Notes: a model not told the origin generated them from the letters alone. A DNA stretch of 64,000 nucleotides from Carettochelys insculpta (GCF_033958435.1 NC_134137.1:246868501-246932500), one strand, 5' to 3'. Positions 1-8,975 are shown, counted from the first letter of the stretch. A program made the numbers and translations.

Positions 1-105
1 TATTGCATGCACACAGGAGGGTAGTTAGGTAAACTGCGTTGTTACTATAATCCAGAGCTATAAGCTCCCCCCTATTTAGGAGGGTAGAGCGGTTAGGGAT
101 AACCC

Positions 106-111
106 TATAAA
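106..111 (+). promoter_or_regulatory. Candidate LTR TATA box
   Basis: TATAAA in a C/A-rich context, repeated in the 3' LTR at 9081-9086. Transcription would start near 135. An alternative promoter further upstream in a longer LTR cannot be excluded, for example near 8090-8115, where an ATTGG box precedes an AT-rich stretch. Confidence 0.4.
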
Positions 112-161
112 GGGAGAACCCTGGTATTCTTAGTAACCCTTTAAGGGTAATGAAGGTCTGC

Positions 162-167
162 AATAAA
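162..167 (+). promoter_or_regulatory. Candidate LTR polyadenylation signal
   Basis: AATAAA lies 51 bases after the TATA box, with the 3' LTR copy at 9137-9142. A second cluster of overlapping AATAAA motifs lies near 438-452. Which one defines the end of R cannot be decided from sequence alone. Confidence 0.35.
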
Positions 168-528
168 GGGCTACCATAACAAGGTGGTCAAAATAGGCAG
201 TACCATTTTGAGGGGATAACCTTTAACTAGGAAAACCCCTCCACTTAACTAAGGGAAAAACCTCTCAGTAGGAAACCCCGCATATACTGGGCTCTCCCCT
301 GCTTGGCCAGCAGGGCAACCCATTTAACTAAAGAATTAACCTAGCTTAGTGCAGGCAAATTCTTATTCTTATAAGATCTGCTCCCCGCGGTAGTCGGCCA
401 AGGGTTGAGCGACCTGGTGAACCTCAGGAAAATCCAGGAATAAATAAATAAATATAACTCAGCTCTGAAGTTAATCTTTCCATTTTACAGCACGCATCAA
501 AGGCTGCACGGTCCGTCCCGGAAGCACA

Positions 529-534
529 GTAAGT
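529..534 (+). promoter_or_regulatory. Candidate major splice donor (GTAAGT)
   Basis: GTAAGT after ACA, inside the LTR repeat. A donor somewhere upstream of gag is expected because env has a strong acceptor at 5711-5726. Since gag begins straight after the LTR, the donor must lie within the LTR-derived leader, and this is the best match I see. Confidence 0.35.
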
Positions 535-946
535 AGCTAAGGGATTAGATAGTAGTGCTGTTACAGCAGTTACCTATTGTTTAAGGCTATAAGCCATAGT
601 ATTCAAATCCTGTGCCTATTCCACAAAAACAAGGGCTTACATATTTTGTGCAACTTAGCTTACCAAAATTCATACTTTTAAGTTATAAAATAAACCCTAT
701 CTCCCTGTTTGAACCTAACATCTTGTTTGTATTTTCTTCCTTGGGTAAACACACCGCAGCAGCGCAGTTCACACACCCTGAAACCCCGTTGTGATTAAAC
801 CCACCGTAGACGGCGAGCAGGGTCGCGGGGTAAAATCCTGGGAGCATTGGTAAGGACTCAGTTTTAGTCCAGTCCATTGCTCTGGTGTAATTAACTTGAC
901 CTAATCAAATATTCAAATTTATTCATACGTCACTCGCATCCACGAT

Positions 947-2653
947 ATGGCGTCACGGACAGGATGTGTGACGTTAGACGCTGCGTGTTGCCCCTGGAAG
1001 AACGGTCAGGTTCAGGGCAGAGAACTGAGCCACTTAGTATTTCATGCCCAAGAAAAGGGAGAAAAAAATGAATATACTTTTGCTTTCGAGGGTAGTGAGA
1101 CCATAAGGAACACCATAGAGAAGGTCACGTGGTCTGGGTTGGCTTGCCTAATTAGCTGCCACCAGAACCTAACGTTCTACCCAGTAGATAAAGACCCACA
1201 AAAAGTGGAATATGATAAAAAGCCCCAAGCAGGGACTCCTGAAGAGACCCTGCAACAAATCAAAGAAATGATAAAGAAAAGTGGGATAGATTATTCTATC
1301 CTAAAAACTCCAACTTTACTTAGGCCTGGAGCTAGGGGGACCACCATTTTAAATGAATGGAAAGGGGCAGGTGCAGGTGCAGGAACAAGGGGTCTGTTTG
1401 GCCGGATTAATTATGACACAAAAGTCATGGCCGGGACCCTCCTTAATTGTCTAGTGGAGACTCTCAACAAGTTTACTAGGTTGGAGTCCACACTAGACAA
1501 GACTCTGTGTATGGCCGGGAGTGATACATCCTCCCTCAGCACAGTGAAACCAGCCCAAGATATCCAGGATGTTAGTGAACAAGCTGAAGCTTGCCCTGCT
1601 GAAGCTTGCCCTGTCACTGTGACAAAACGTGTCACAGACGTGGCAGGCAATGTTCACAGCACTGTAACAGACAGGAGTAGAACACAAGCGGAGATGAAGT
1701 CCTTAATGGACGACACCCGCAAAAAAGACAAAAAGCCAATTATGGTATGGTTAGGGAGGCTAATACTAGAATATGGTCAGGAATGGGTGGATCAGAGAGA
1801 AGCCTATTATCTGGCCAGAAACGCTAGCTGGCGTGGTGGCGCGGGATCCACCACGGAGTTGGATCGCAACACGCATTGGCCCATCCTAGTTCCAAGCCTT
1901 GCCTTATTGATAGTTAGATCCACTTGGCAGGCATATTCGCTCCCTCAGGGAGCGGTTACTACTACCAAGGATCTAATTAGAGCCATAGCTGGTGTAGCAG
2001 TGGCCAGCTGGAGGGCAGAGCAGGGAGGACCGGTAGGGCTCACTACAGACCAGGCAAGGAGACCTAACTTTTTCTGTTATATATATGATTACTCTGCCAT
2101 CCCAGTTTCCAACCTAGCCATTGAGGCAGGAGCGTCGGGGCTTCCTTATAAATCCCCAACCATAAAAATCTGGCTACGGTCAGTAGAAGGGAGGCCGGTA
2201 GGAGCCCTCTACGATGTAGAGGGAGAACTGCCAGCGACCTTCCAGCAAGGAGACCAATATGACGGGTTTAACCACGACAAACCCAGTAAGAACCCCAACC
2301 ATAAAAACGCCAAAAAACAGGTATACCCGGTGGACACTAAGCCCAGATACCAAAAACAAGAGAAAAATAGACAACAAAAGCCTTGGTTTAGGTTTAAGCC
2401 CAAATTTCCCCAACAGGAAAGGGAGAAGGAGAAAAGGTCTGGGGATGATGAAGAGGCATCAGTTGTAACAAAATACAGGCAGGCTATTACTAAATACCTG
2501 TTTAATAAGGGGACGGATCTTACCGCCATGCAGGGCAAATCTGATGCCCAACTTGAAAAACAGGCAATAGAGTTAGGGTGGCGTCCGGAATGGTGGTCGT
2601 ATAGCTCCAACGGACCTAGGCGACCAGCCCCCTCCTCGCCAAAAAACGCCTAA
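947..2653 (+). CDS. gag: Retroviral Gag polyprotein
   Basis: A 568-residue frame in the gag position. It shows no recognisable CCHC zinc knuckle (C-x2-C-x4-H-x4-C), which most orthoretroviral Gags have. Instead, a strongly basic, Lys/Arg/Gln/Pro-rich segment at about residues 440-500 could serve as nucleocapsid. The second residue is Ala, so there is no N-myristoylation signal. No PPxY or PTAP late motif is obvious. Near residues 214-223 a 15-base unit (1587-1616) is tandemly duplicated. The ATG at 947 is the first Met in frame: the frame is open back to a stop at 902 but without another ATG, and the next internal Met is over 100 residues in. The last sense codons form the frameshift heptamer. 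I assign Gag by position and downstream coupling to pol, not by a recognised capsid motif. Confidence 0.85.
   Translation: MASRTGCVTLDAACCPWKNGQVQGRELSHLVFHAQEKGEKNEYTFAFEGSETIRNTIEKVTWSGLACLISCHQNLTFYPVDKDPQKVEYDKKPQAGTPEETLQQIKEMIKKSGIDYSILKTPTLLRPGARGTTILNEWKGAGAGAGTRGLFGRINYDTKVMAGTLLNCLVETLNKFTRLESTLDKTLCMAGSDTSSLSTVKPAQDIQDVSEQAEACPAEACPVTVTKRVTDVAGNVHSTVTDRSRTQAEMKSLMDDTRKKDKKPIMVWLGRLILEYGQEWVDQREAYYLARNASWRGGAGSTTELDRNTHWPILVPSLALLIVRSTWQAYSLPQGAVTTTKDLIRAIAGVAVASWRAEQGGPVGLTTDQARRPNFFCYIYDYSAIPVSNLAIEAGASGLPYKSPTIKIWLRSVEGRPVGALYDVEGELPATFQQGDQYDGFNHDKPSKNPNHKNAKKQVYPVDTKPRYQKQEKNRQQKPWFRFKPKFPQQEREKEKRSGDDEEASVVTKYRQAITKYLFNKGTDLTAMQGKSDAQLEKQAIELGWRPEWWSYSSNGPRRPAPSSPKNA
948..965 (+). 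promoter_or_regulatory. Primer binding site, tRNA-Ser-like
   Basis: TGGCGTCACGGACAGGAT begins with TGG, the complement of a tRNA CCA end, and lies 6 bases past the end of LTR homology. From memory it matches the 3' end of vertebrate tRNA-Ser(CGA) at 17 of 18 positions, the exception being a G where that tRNA would call for A. It is absent after the 3' LTR, as expected. It overlaps the gag start codon by two bases. Confidence 0.65.
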
Positions 2654-2684
2654 CTGTCCCCGGGTGGTGCCGCTCCCGGGGGCG
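2641..2684 (+). promoter_or_regulatory. -1 ribosomal frameshift signal, gag to pro/pol
   Basis: The heptamer A AAA AAC occupies 2641-2647, read in the gag frame as CCA AAA AAC, just before GCC and the gag TAA (2651-2653). The frame entered by a -1 slip is the pol frame and is open through the gag stop. A GC-rich hairpin follows: 2655-2664 pairs with 2675-2684, with a perfect 7-bp CCCCGGG/CCCGGGG core extended by one G-C and two G-U pairs, a 10-base loop and a 7-base spacer. Heptamer, spacer and stem-loop match the well-known retroviral arrangement. A pseudoknot is possible but not shown. Confidence 0.82.
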
Positions 2685-3012
2685 TAAGAAAAAGCGGCAA
2701 GACGCAACCAACGCCCTGGTCAAGCAAAACAATATTCAAGAGACAGATACCAGACCTTATATTACTCTGTTAGATGAAACAGATCAGTCCCACCAATTTC
2801 TAATAAACACGGGAGCCCAAATAAATGTTATCTCCCCTGATGTCGCCCATAAAACAACAAACACAAAGTTGTGGGTGTAAGGGGTAAATGAATTAAAAGA
2901 AGCCCCGGTAGTAAAAGTCACTTTAAAGCTACCAGATGGGGAGAGAAAAAGAACAAGGGCTATACTGGGCGCCCGGAACCTGATTGGAGTAGACTCCATC
3001 CGGGAATTTCAG
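2648..3012 (+). pseudogene. pro: Retroviral protease segment, disrupted
   Basis: In the pol frame after the slip site, a basic linker leads to a retropepsin-like segment. The position of the catalytic D-T/S-G reads Asn-Thr-Gly-Ala (2806-2817), followed by hydrophobic residues typical of the strand after the active site. An in-frame TAA at 2878-2880 interrupts the domain. Beyond it the frame stays open, including a Gly-Ala-Arg-Asn-Leu-Ile-Gly stretch near 2968-2988 that may correspond to the conserved C-terminal Gly-Arg-Asp/Asn motif. With an Asn at the active site and a premature stop, this copy should make neither active protease nor, without readthrough, downstream Pol. Confidence 0.75.
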
Positions 3013-5667
3013 TTGCAGCACATTTTGTCAACACTCCCGGTGGAGATTACTGCTCCAAAATTATTAAATGTACACACACCTCAATTAACAAATCCCCAAA
3101 ATTGGAAATCTAATGTAATCCCAACTAAAGGGAAAGATGGCATAGAAGCTATAAATACCCTCCTAAAAGACCTAACAAAGGAGGATAAAATAGCTAGAAT
3201 TTATGAAACCAAATACATCAGTAGCGCCTGGGGGATTCTAAAACCCGGTTCAGACCCTAGTAATAAGAAATATAGAATGGTCATAGATTACCGTAAGGCT
3301 AATGACCATATTGCTGAAACACCCTACGTTGTAAAGTGGAACAAACCACATATAGAGGAGGTTATCAGCAACAAAAACTATCTTTGGGGGTGCACGTTGG
3401 ACCTCAAAGAGATGTTTTATCAGGTACCCATGCATGACCCGCAGGGTGTCCTGAATTTTCAATTCAATGGGCAAATGTTCCGGTGGAAGGTTCTTCCCCA
3501 GGGATATAAAAACTCACCAGCAGTCGCTACACAACACCTAGCTAAAACGCTAGAAAAGGTGGTTGTCCCTCAAAATTGTGAGGTGATGTATTATGTGGAT
3601 GACGTTGCCATAGTGGGGAAAGAGGAACACGCTGTTGAAAAGCTTACCCAAGAGGTAATTACCCAGCTAAAAGCAGGTGGCTGGAGAATAAATGAGGAAA
3701 AGTCTCAGTTAGCCCCCAAAACTGAGTTTAGTTTCCTAGGGATTAAAACAAATCCTACCAACTTGTGTACAAAAATTGAAAAAGAAAAATTAAATAAATG
3801 GATTGCACGTCCTCCAGAAACCAAAAAACAGTTACAGGAGGTGCTAGGGTATTTAAATTACCACCGTTTTTTAATACCCATAAAAATGGCTCCAAACTTA
3901 GCCGTTCTACAAAGAAAATTAAAAAAAGGGGACAAAATAAAATGGACTCCAGGTCAAAAAATAGCATATGAAATGCTCCTGGAGGCTCTAAAAAATCCCC
4001 AGCCTTTGGCGCGGATAGATCCGCAAAAACCTATAACTATTACCATAGATTATACCCCTAACCAAGTAACAATAGAAGCTGCCCAACAAAATCAGCCTGT
4101 TGGCCGTGTAGTTAAAAAACTGCAGCCTAGTCAGCTAAACTATGGGCCATATGGGAAGGTACTCCTCGCACTAAAAGAAGCCAGGATTTGGAACCATTAC
4201 CACGGGACAGTAAAGGGACCAGCGGTTAAATCATTGCAGTGGTTAAAATCAGAGTATCCCTTGGAGTTTGGGGGAGAAAGCACCACTTGGGCACAGTTGC
4301 TTTATGAGGCACATTCCTCGTGGATGTCTTGGACCCTGGTTAACACTCCTATACATGCTGAGAACAAGCCAAAGTCATTGGTTATACAAACAGATAGCCA
4401 AGAGCCTTGGTTGTTCTGCGATGGGTCTACCAAGCATTACCCTAAAGCAGGAATTTATTGCTCCAGGTGTCACTATTTGAAGATTGTGACGGAGCCATCA
4501 AAAATATCTGCTCAAAAGGCAGAAGTAAAGGGAGTGCTCTATGCAATCCAGCATGCTAACAACAAGCATAAGCTGGAGGCTCCAGTTTTAGGAATAGACT
4601 CGGAGTATGTGATTAAAGTCTTGTCCAAAGAGGCAAAACCCACTGCTTATTCTCACCACTGGGACCAAATTTTTCAAAGAATCGAACAAAAGCCAAGACC
4701 CTGGTATTTGGTCCATTGTCCTTCCCATAAACCAGACTCCAATCCTTTGCATGAATTCTTAAATCACCATCTTCAAAACGAGAATGGTTTGGCTCCAGAA
4801 GTTGGTCTGGCAGACAACTCTGGAAATTCCCTAAATGTGGCGCAGTGGTTCCACCAAGAATGGGGTCACTGGGGCCCAAAAACATGCAAGGAAATCTGGA
4901 AAAGAGAGATGGGAAGCCCATATGTGTCTCATAAAACTTGGCAACAGATTGCCAAAGGCTGCTTAACCTGTAATGTCAACAAAAGAATGAATCGGCCAAG
5001 GTCACAGGTTAGCGCGTTAGATCCGGCTTATTTCAAACCAGGTTCTACCTGGCAGGTGGACCTAATGGGCCCGCTGCCGGGGGCAAAGCTATTCCCAAAA
5101 GCTTTAGTGGTTGTTGATTTGGGATCTCGTCAAGTCTGGGCGGCTCCCACAAAAAAGTCTACAGCCAAAGACATAATTCGGCTTTTGTCTAAGTGTGCAG
5201 CCAGCTGGTCTGTATCTACCGAGATCCAGTCTGACAATGGACCTCCCTTCAATTCAAAAGAAGTTGAACAACAAATGAAGGCTTGGAATACTCGGTGGCA
5301 TTTCCACACTCCTTACCATCCACAAAGTAATGGGGTAGTGGAAAGAAAAATTGGGGTATTAAAAACTCAACTAAAAATTTTAAACCCCAATGCAGACTAT
5401 AAGGGCTGGCATGCATATTTAGACACAGCCTTGTTAAACATAAATCGGGCGGTGTCTAGATGGCCGAACATACAGCCCAAACAAAAAGAACCTTGGCGGC
5501 CGGTCTATGCCAAAGGCCAAAAAGTATGGGTAAGGCTTCCCGGCAAAGGAGCGAAAAAACCTTTTGCTGACACTGTTCAAAAGGTCAGTGAACACCCTAA
5601 TACCTATTATTTGGGTCCACCAAAAAACATGCTGGTACACCACAACTGGTTAAATAAAAGGGAATAG
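3013..5667 (+). CDS. pol: Pol polyprotein: reverse transcriptase, RNase H, integrase
   Basis: The frame is open from 2881; 3013 is its first ATG and probably not a real start, because Pol is normally made as a Gag-Pol fusion. Numbered from 3013, the RT has catalytic Asp at residue 130 (Leu-Asp-Leu) and Tyr-Val-Asp-Asp at 194-197. RNase H has its first Asp at residue 470 (Cys-Asp-Gly-Ser). Integrase has the zinc site His614-x4-His619 and Cys650-x2-Cys653, then Asp683, Asp741 and Glu777, the last two separated by exactly 35 residues as in the D,D(35)E family. A GPY/F-like C-terminal domain ends near Tyr-Tyr-Leu-Gly-Pro. No dUTPase is inserted. All catalytic residues I can place are present. The only break upstream is the TAA at 2878. 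Confidence 0.92.
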   Translation: MQHILSTLPVEITAPKLLNVHTPQLTNPQNWKSNVIPTKGKDGIEAINTLLKDLTKEDKIARIYETKYISSAWGILKPGSDPSNKKYRMVIDYRKANDHIAETPYVVKWNKPHIEEVISNKNYLWGCTLDLKEMFYQVPMHDPQGVLNFQFNGQMFRWKVLPQGYKNSPAVATQHLAKTLEKVVVPQNCEVMYYVDDVAIVGKEEHAVEKLTQEVITQLKAGGWRINEEKSQLAPKTEFSFLGIKTNPTNLCTKIEKEKLNKWIARPPETKKQLQEVLGYLNYHRFLIPIKMAPNLAVLQRKLKKGDKIKWTPGQKIAYEMLLEALKNPQPLARIDPQKPITITIDYTPNQVTIEAAQQNQPVGRVVKKLQPSQLNYGPYGKVLLALKEARIWNHYHGTVKGPAVKSLQWLKSEYPLEFGGESTTWAQLLYEAHSSWMSWTLVNTPIHAENKPKSLVIQTDSQEPWLFCDGSTKHYPKAGIYCSRCHYLKIVTEPSKISAQKAEVKGVLYAIQHANNKHKLEAPVLGIDSEYVIKVLSKEAKPTAYSHHWDQIFQRIEQKPRPWYLVHCPSHKPDSNPLHEFLNHHLQNENGLAPEVGLADNSGNSLNVAQWFHQEWGHWGPKTCKEIWKREMGSPYVSHKTWQQIAKGCLTCNVNKRMNRPRSQVSALDPAYFKPGSTWQVDLMGPLPGAKLFPKALVVVDLGSRQVWAAPTKKSTAKDIIRLLSKCAASWSVSTEIQSDNGPPFNSKEVEQQMKAWNTRWHFHTPYHPQSNGVVERKIGVLKTQLKILNPNADYKGWHAYLDTALLNINRAVSRWPNIQPKQKEPWRPVYAKGQKVWVRLPGKGAKKPFADTVQKVSEHPNTYYLGPPKNMLVHHNWLNKRE

Positions 5668-5710
5668 GCTACAACTCACATTTGCATAATTTTATGAAAT
5701 AATAATGTTA

Positions 5711-5726
5711 ATTTTTCTCGTTTTAG
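5711..5726 (+). promoter_or_regulatory. env splice acceptor
   Basis: A T-rich tract ends in TTTTAG at 5726, with the env ATG ten bases downstream and no intervening ATG. This fits a singly spliced env mRNA. Confidence 0.6.
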
Positions 5727-5735
5727 GTTTGCATT

Positions 5736-7268
5736 ATGCTGTTGTTACTACTGGCCATAACCTGTGTTGTAAATGGTAAACTACAAAACTGGGAAAGCAA
5801 TGCATTTATTAAAACCTCAACCTTGGTGGCAAAGGCTCTAAACAAAACCGACTGCTGGATATGCAGTGTCTTCCCTGCCACCAGCAGAGTTGGAATTCCC
5901 ATAATACCTATTCCTCTGACCACTCAAAACATGACAAAATGTATTGGTCAGAGGAAAAACACTTGGGAAGGAGCACAAGCCAAACGTCCTGACTATTTGA
6001 TAGTGGAAAGAAAACAGGGACTTTGGTGTTTTGTATGTAATGGTTCTAATTTGTATGAGCAAAAGGTAGTTAAGGTACCCGGCACATCTGAATCACGTGC
6101 AGAATGGCGGTTTAAAGAGCACAAAAATGTTTTTGTTGGCAAAAGCAAATGCGGAACCTATATTTTAAGTAAGGGTATGGCACTCCCACAATCTTGGGGA
6201 ACCATGTATTTCCCACGTGTTAAGTCATACTGGTCTAAGAACAATGACCAGGGAGAAAATTGTGCACGAACAAATGCTTCTATGCTCTGGAAGTGTACAC
6301 CTTCAGGGGGAGCCCTATGGCCTTTCTCTGGCTACTATCAAGGAGCTGCGGCTTCATTACAATCCAACCTTCGACAGGGTAAGGGAAGCTGCAACCAGCC
6401 GCTCTATGCTATTACCGGCCATTACTGGGTGTGCGGTGACAAAGCATATAAGGTACTCCCAGCATATTGGCATGGCTCCTGCTATTTAGCCTACCTGTTG
6501 CCTTCCCTGCACATCCGCAAAACCTTACCGCAGGGGGGTATAGGTAACGCTTTTCCCTACGCTTTAGGGATAAATTTTAATTTTGAGGTTGAAACCAATG
6601 GAGTCCCTGGTACAAGTGACCAGGACGACGACGAAGTAGTGCCTAACGAATCCTTTTCTCAGGTTATCATCCCCAAGCCTAAACCTAACCAAAAGACATT
6701 TTGGGGTCGGGGCCCCTTGGCTAGGCGAAAGAGAGATTTGGAGCAAGCACAACAAGATATAAAAAACAGAAAGCCTCTAACTATGCAGGAAACGATAGGC
6801 TGGGCCCTATTACCACCAGTTGGCATTGCAAGAGTTGGTGGAGCAGTCCTCAGACTACAATCAGTCTTAGAGGTTGTGGCCAATGAAACAGGGCAATCCC
6901 TCAAGGAGTTAGCTGATGAACAACATCAGATCCGCCAGGCTGTGATCCAAAATCGAATAGCATTAGATATGATCCTTGCGGACAAGGGAGGTGTCTGTGC
7001 GATTTTTGGAAAACAGTGCTGTGTATATATTCCAGATAATGCAAATAAGGTTTTTAACAAAGCAGACCATATAATGCGTGTGGCCTATGTTCCGCCGGCA
7101 CCACCTGTGTGGGATCTGTGGTCATGGGTCACCGACAAACTGGAATATGTGGGTACCCAAATATTTAAGGGAATTGCTTTATTTTTTATGGTTATAATAG
7201 CAGTCTTGATCATATACCTTGTAGTAAGACTTGTGTTAGCATGTGTAGCCTACATCAAATCAGGGTAA
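5736..7268 (+). CDS. env: Envelope glycoprotein, gamma-type (SU and TM)
   Basis: The frame is 510 residues. Residues 1-14 form a Leu-rich signal peptide. SU carries Cys-Trp-Ile-Cys at 40-43, the CXXC motif that in gamma-type Envs forms the labile disulfide to TM. Several Asn-X-Ser/Thr sites are present. A polybasic Arg-Arg-Lys-Arg furin site lies at 330-333. TM has a hydrophobic, Gly/Ala-rich fusion-peptide-like stretch, a heptad-rich coil, an immunosuppressive-domain-like segment, and Cys421-x6-Cys428-Cys429, the partner of the CXXC. A membrane span covers about residues 478-502, followed by a very short cytoplasmic tail. No stop or frameshift is seen. The gene lies 68 bases after pol, behind a splice acceptor. 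Confidence 0.92.
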   Translation: MLLLLLAITCVVNGKLQNWESNAFIKTSTLVAKALNKTDCWICSVFPATSRVGIPIIPIPLTTQNMTKCIGQRKNTWEGAQAKRPDYLIVERKQGLWCFVCNGSNLYEQKVVKVPGTSESRAEWRFKEHKNVFVGKSKCGTYILSKGMALPQSWGTMYFPRVKSYWSKNNDQGENCARTNASMLWKCTPSGGALWPFSGYYQGAAASLQSNLRQGKGSCNQPLYAITGHYWVCGDKAYKVLPAYWHGSCYLAYLLPSLHIRKTLPQGGIGNAFPYALGINFNFEVETNGVPGTSDQDDDEVVPNESFSQVIIPKPKPNQKTFWGRGPLARRKRDLEQAQQDIKNRKPLTMQETIGWALLPPVGIARVGGAVLRLQSVLEVVANETGQSLKELADEQHQIRQAVIQNRIALDMILADKGGVCAIFGKQCCVYIPDNANKVFNKADHIMRVAYVPPAPPVWDLWSWVTDKLEYVGTQIFKGIALFFMVIIAVLIIYLVVRLVLACVAYIKSG

Positions 7269-8975
7269 TAAAATAAGCCTAAAAAATAAATGTAAATGTG
7301 CTTTGTGCGGGAACTATAGTTGTCTAATTTGGCGCATAGTTGTTTAACTATTAAGTCTTAGCTTATAGGCTAGATGATTGGGTAAGGAGTGAACCGCTCC
7401 GCCTCTGTCAGGGTCACGGGGGCATGGCGCAATATCCCTAACGTGGGGTGAGTGTTGTGTCCGCGTGTCCTGTTATGTGGTCCCGGTTGTGTCCATATCC
7501 TCTAACATCAAACCATCGTTTGGGCTTAGGATGGACCGTAGGTGGCCCAGGATGGGTGGCACTGGCTTGCTGGGGTCACTGTACCTGTCTCCCACTACGG
7601 GTTCCAGGACGGGTGGCGCCATCTGCTGTTGGCGGCCGTTCCTGAGTTCTTGTAAGGGAAGTACAGGATGAGTGGGTCCACTGGTCAGTGTGATCGTACC
7701 TGGGGCACCATGGGTCGTACCTAAGTGGATGCAGTCATCATGCAGCTCCTGGCCATGGCCACGGGGGCATGTAGAAATATCCTCTTCTGAGGTGATTTAT
7801 ATGTCCCTGTCCATGAGCTGTGGTGTCTGTATGGTTGCCCTGCATCCTGACCAAATAGCTCTTAAGCTAAGCATTTTAAACTTATAACCTGCTTTACCAG
7901 CAGTGGTGACATATTTCCCTCACAAACCACATCAAAATTAGATAAATTAAAAAACCATATTCACTGTTAAAATGGAGTTTTAGAAATCCAAAATGGCCAC
8001 CGGAGAATGACAGTTAGAAAATGACAGTTGTAATTAATATTCGGCGAGCTATGAATATGTATGAAGTTATGGTTTGAAAAGTTTCAAACTGATTGGTTAC
8101 TTTAGGATCCTCATACATATGTAATAGTCAAATGCCCCCTTGATACATTGTGGCACTGAGGAGGACCTAGCAGGCAGAGGTTGTCAAACAGGTCCACCCA
8201 GGCTGCATATATTCAGGAGAGCAGCCCTGCTTGGGGCATTCCGGACCAAACCTTGGAGGAGAGCTGACAAAGAAGAAGAAAGAAGACTGCGGAGAAGGAC
8301 TGAGCTAAGAGCTGGACTGAGCCTGTAGCTGAACATCGCTGGCAGAAGAGCCGAAGCTGACCTGCGTGTCAGTCATCGCTCTCTAGCCGCCGTGGGCCGT
8401 CAAAGAACAGAAGAGCTCCAGCCTGAAGACCAGAAGAGCTCCAGTCTCCATAGAGCTAAATCACTAGTAAGGCTCCGGTTCTTTTATCCGGAGGGTTTGC
8501 CTGGCAGACCGCACCGCCCAAACAACGGTGCCCTGCACAGGGAAACCGCAGCAGCGACCCTGCCCTTCCAGTCACCGACCCTAGCTCAGGCCGGTGTCTG
8601 AAATATCACGGTCGTTCCTAAAAAACACAGGAGGTTTTTGTTAACCAAGCCGGTTTTTCCTCCTGGCTCTCTTTTTCTCCCTCCTTTACTATCTGACCTG
8701 ACGCGGCTGCCGTACAAGTGCGCCGTGAGGGTCATGACTTCCTAGCTCAAAGAGAACTACAGGCCCAGCGCCTGGATCACAGAGCAGGAATAAGGAGGTA
8801 TTCATGGTCTGGGTTTAGGGTTAAATAATTGGGTAAGCAGTTAATGTTTTCATATAGCTTTGTAATAGAGGGTGGATTAGGACTTCCCCAAGTCCATGAT
8901 CAGCGCCTTATATTTTGTATTCCTTGTCCTTCTGTAAAGGCACAGGAGGCCAATGCTATTGGTTTAGCTTAAAAC
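7269..8975 (+). other. 1.7 kb region between env and the visible 3' LTR
   Basis: This region has no frame over about 70 codons and no recognisable protein. It probably contains the polypurine tract and the beginning of the 3' LTR, whose left end cannot be fixed because its 5' partner is cut off by the window. Purine-rich candidates are 8266-8284 and 8786-8800; neither is followed by a convincing TG. An ATTGG box at about 8091, and CCAAT and ATTGG boxes at 8951-8961, would suit a U3 promoter. Confidence 0.6.
7548..7722 (+). repeat. Three diverged ~58-bp tandem units, enhancer-like
   Basis: The motif CAGGAYGRGTGG recurs at 7548, 7605 and 7664. Each is followed about 33 bases later by GTACCTG or GTTCCTG. 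Spacing is 57 and 59 bases. Short tandem repeats in U3 are often retroviral enhancers, which hints that the LTR starts before 7548. Confidence 0.5.

Larger units (their letters stand above)
1..941 (+). repeat. 5' LTR, partial (cut by window start)
   Basis: Identical to 8976-9916 except at positions 94 (T versus C), 347 (T versus G) and 510 (G versus A). Homology ends at 941, seven bases before the primer binding site. The true left end lies outside the window. A TATA box near 106 and AATAAA signals suggest that U3, R and a long U5 are all represented. A 60-codon frame at 612-794 occurs in both copies; it resembles nothing I know and I treat it as chance. Confidence 0.92.

Noticed and set aside
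612..794. 60-codon frame repeated identically in both LTRs
   Set aside because: Repetition is explained by LTR duplication; no domain, and it lies in leader/U5 sequence.
7726..7732. TGGATGC as the LTR left end (inverse of GCATCCA at the right end)
   Set aside because: No polypurine tract precedes it, and a 7-base match in 1.7 kb is not rare enough.
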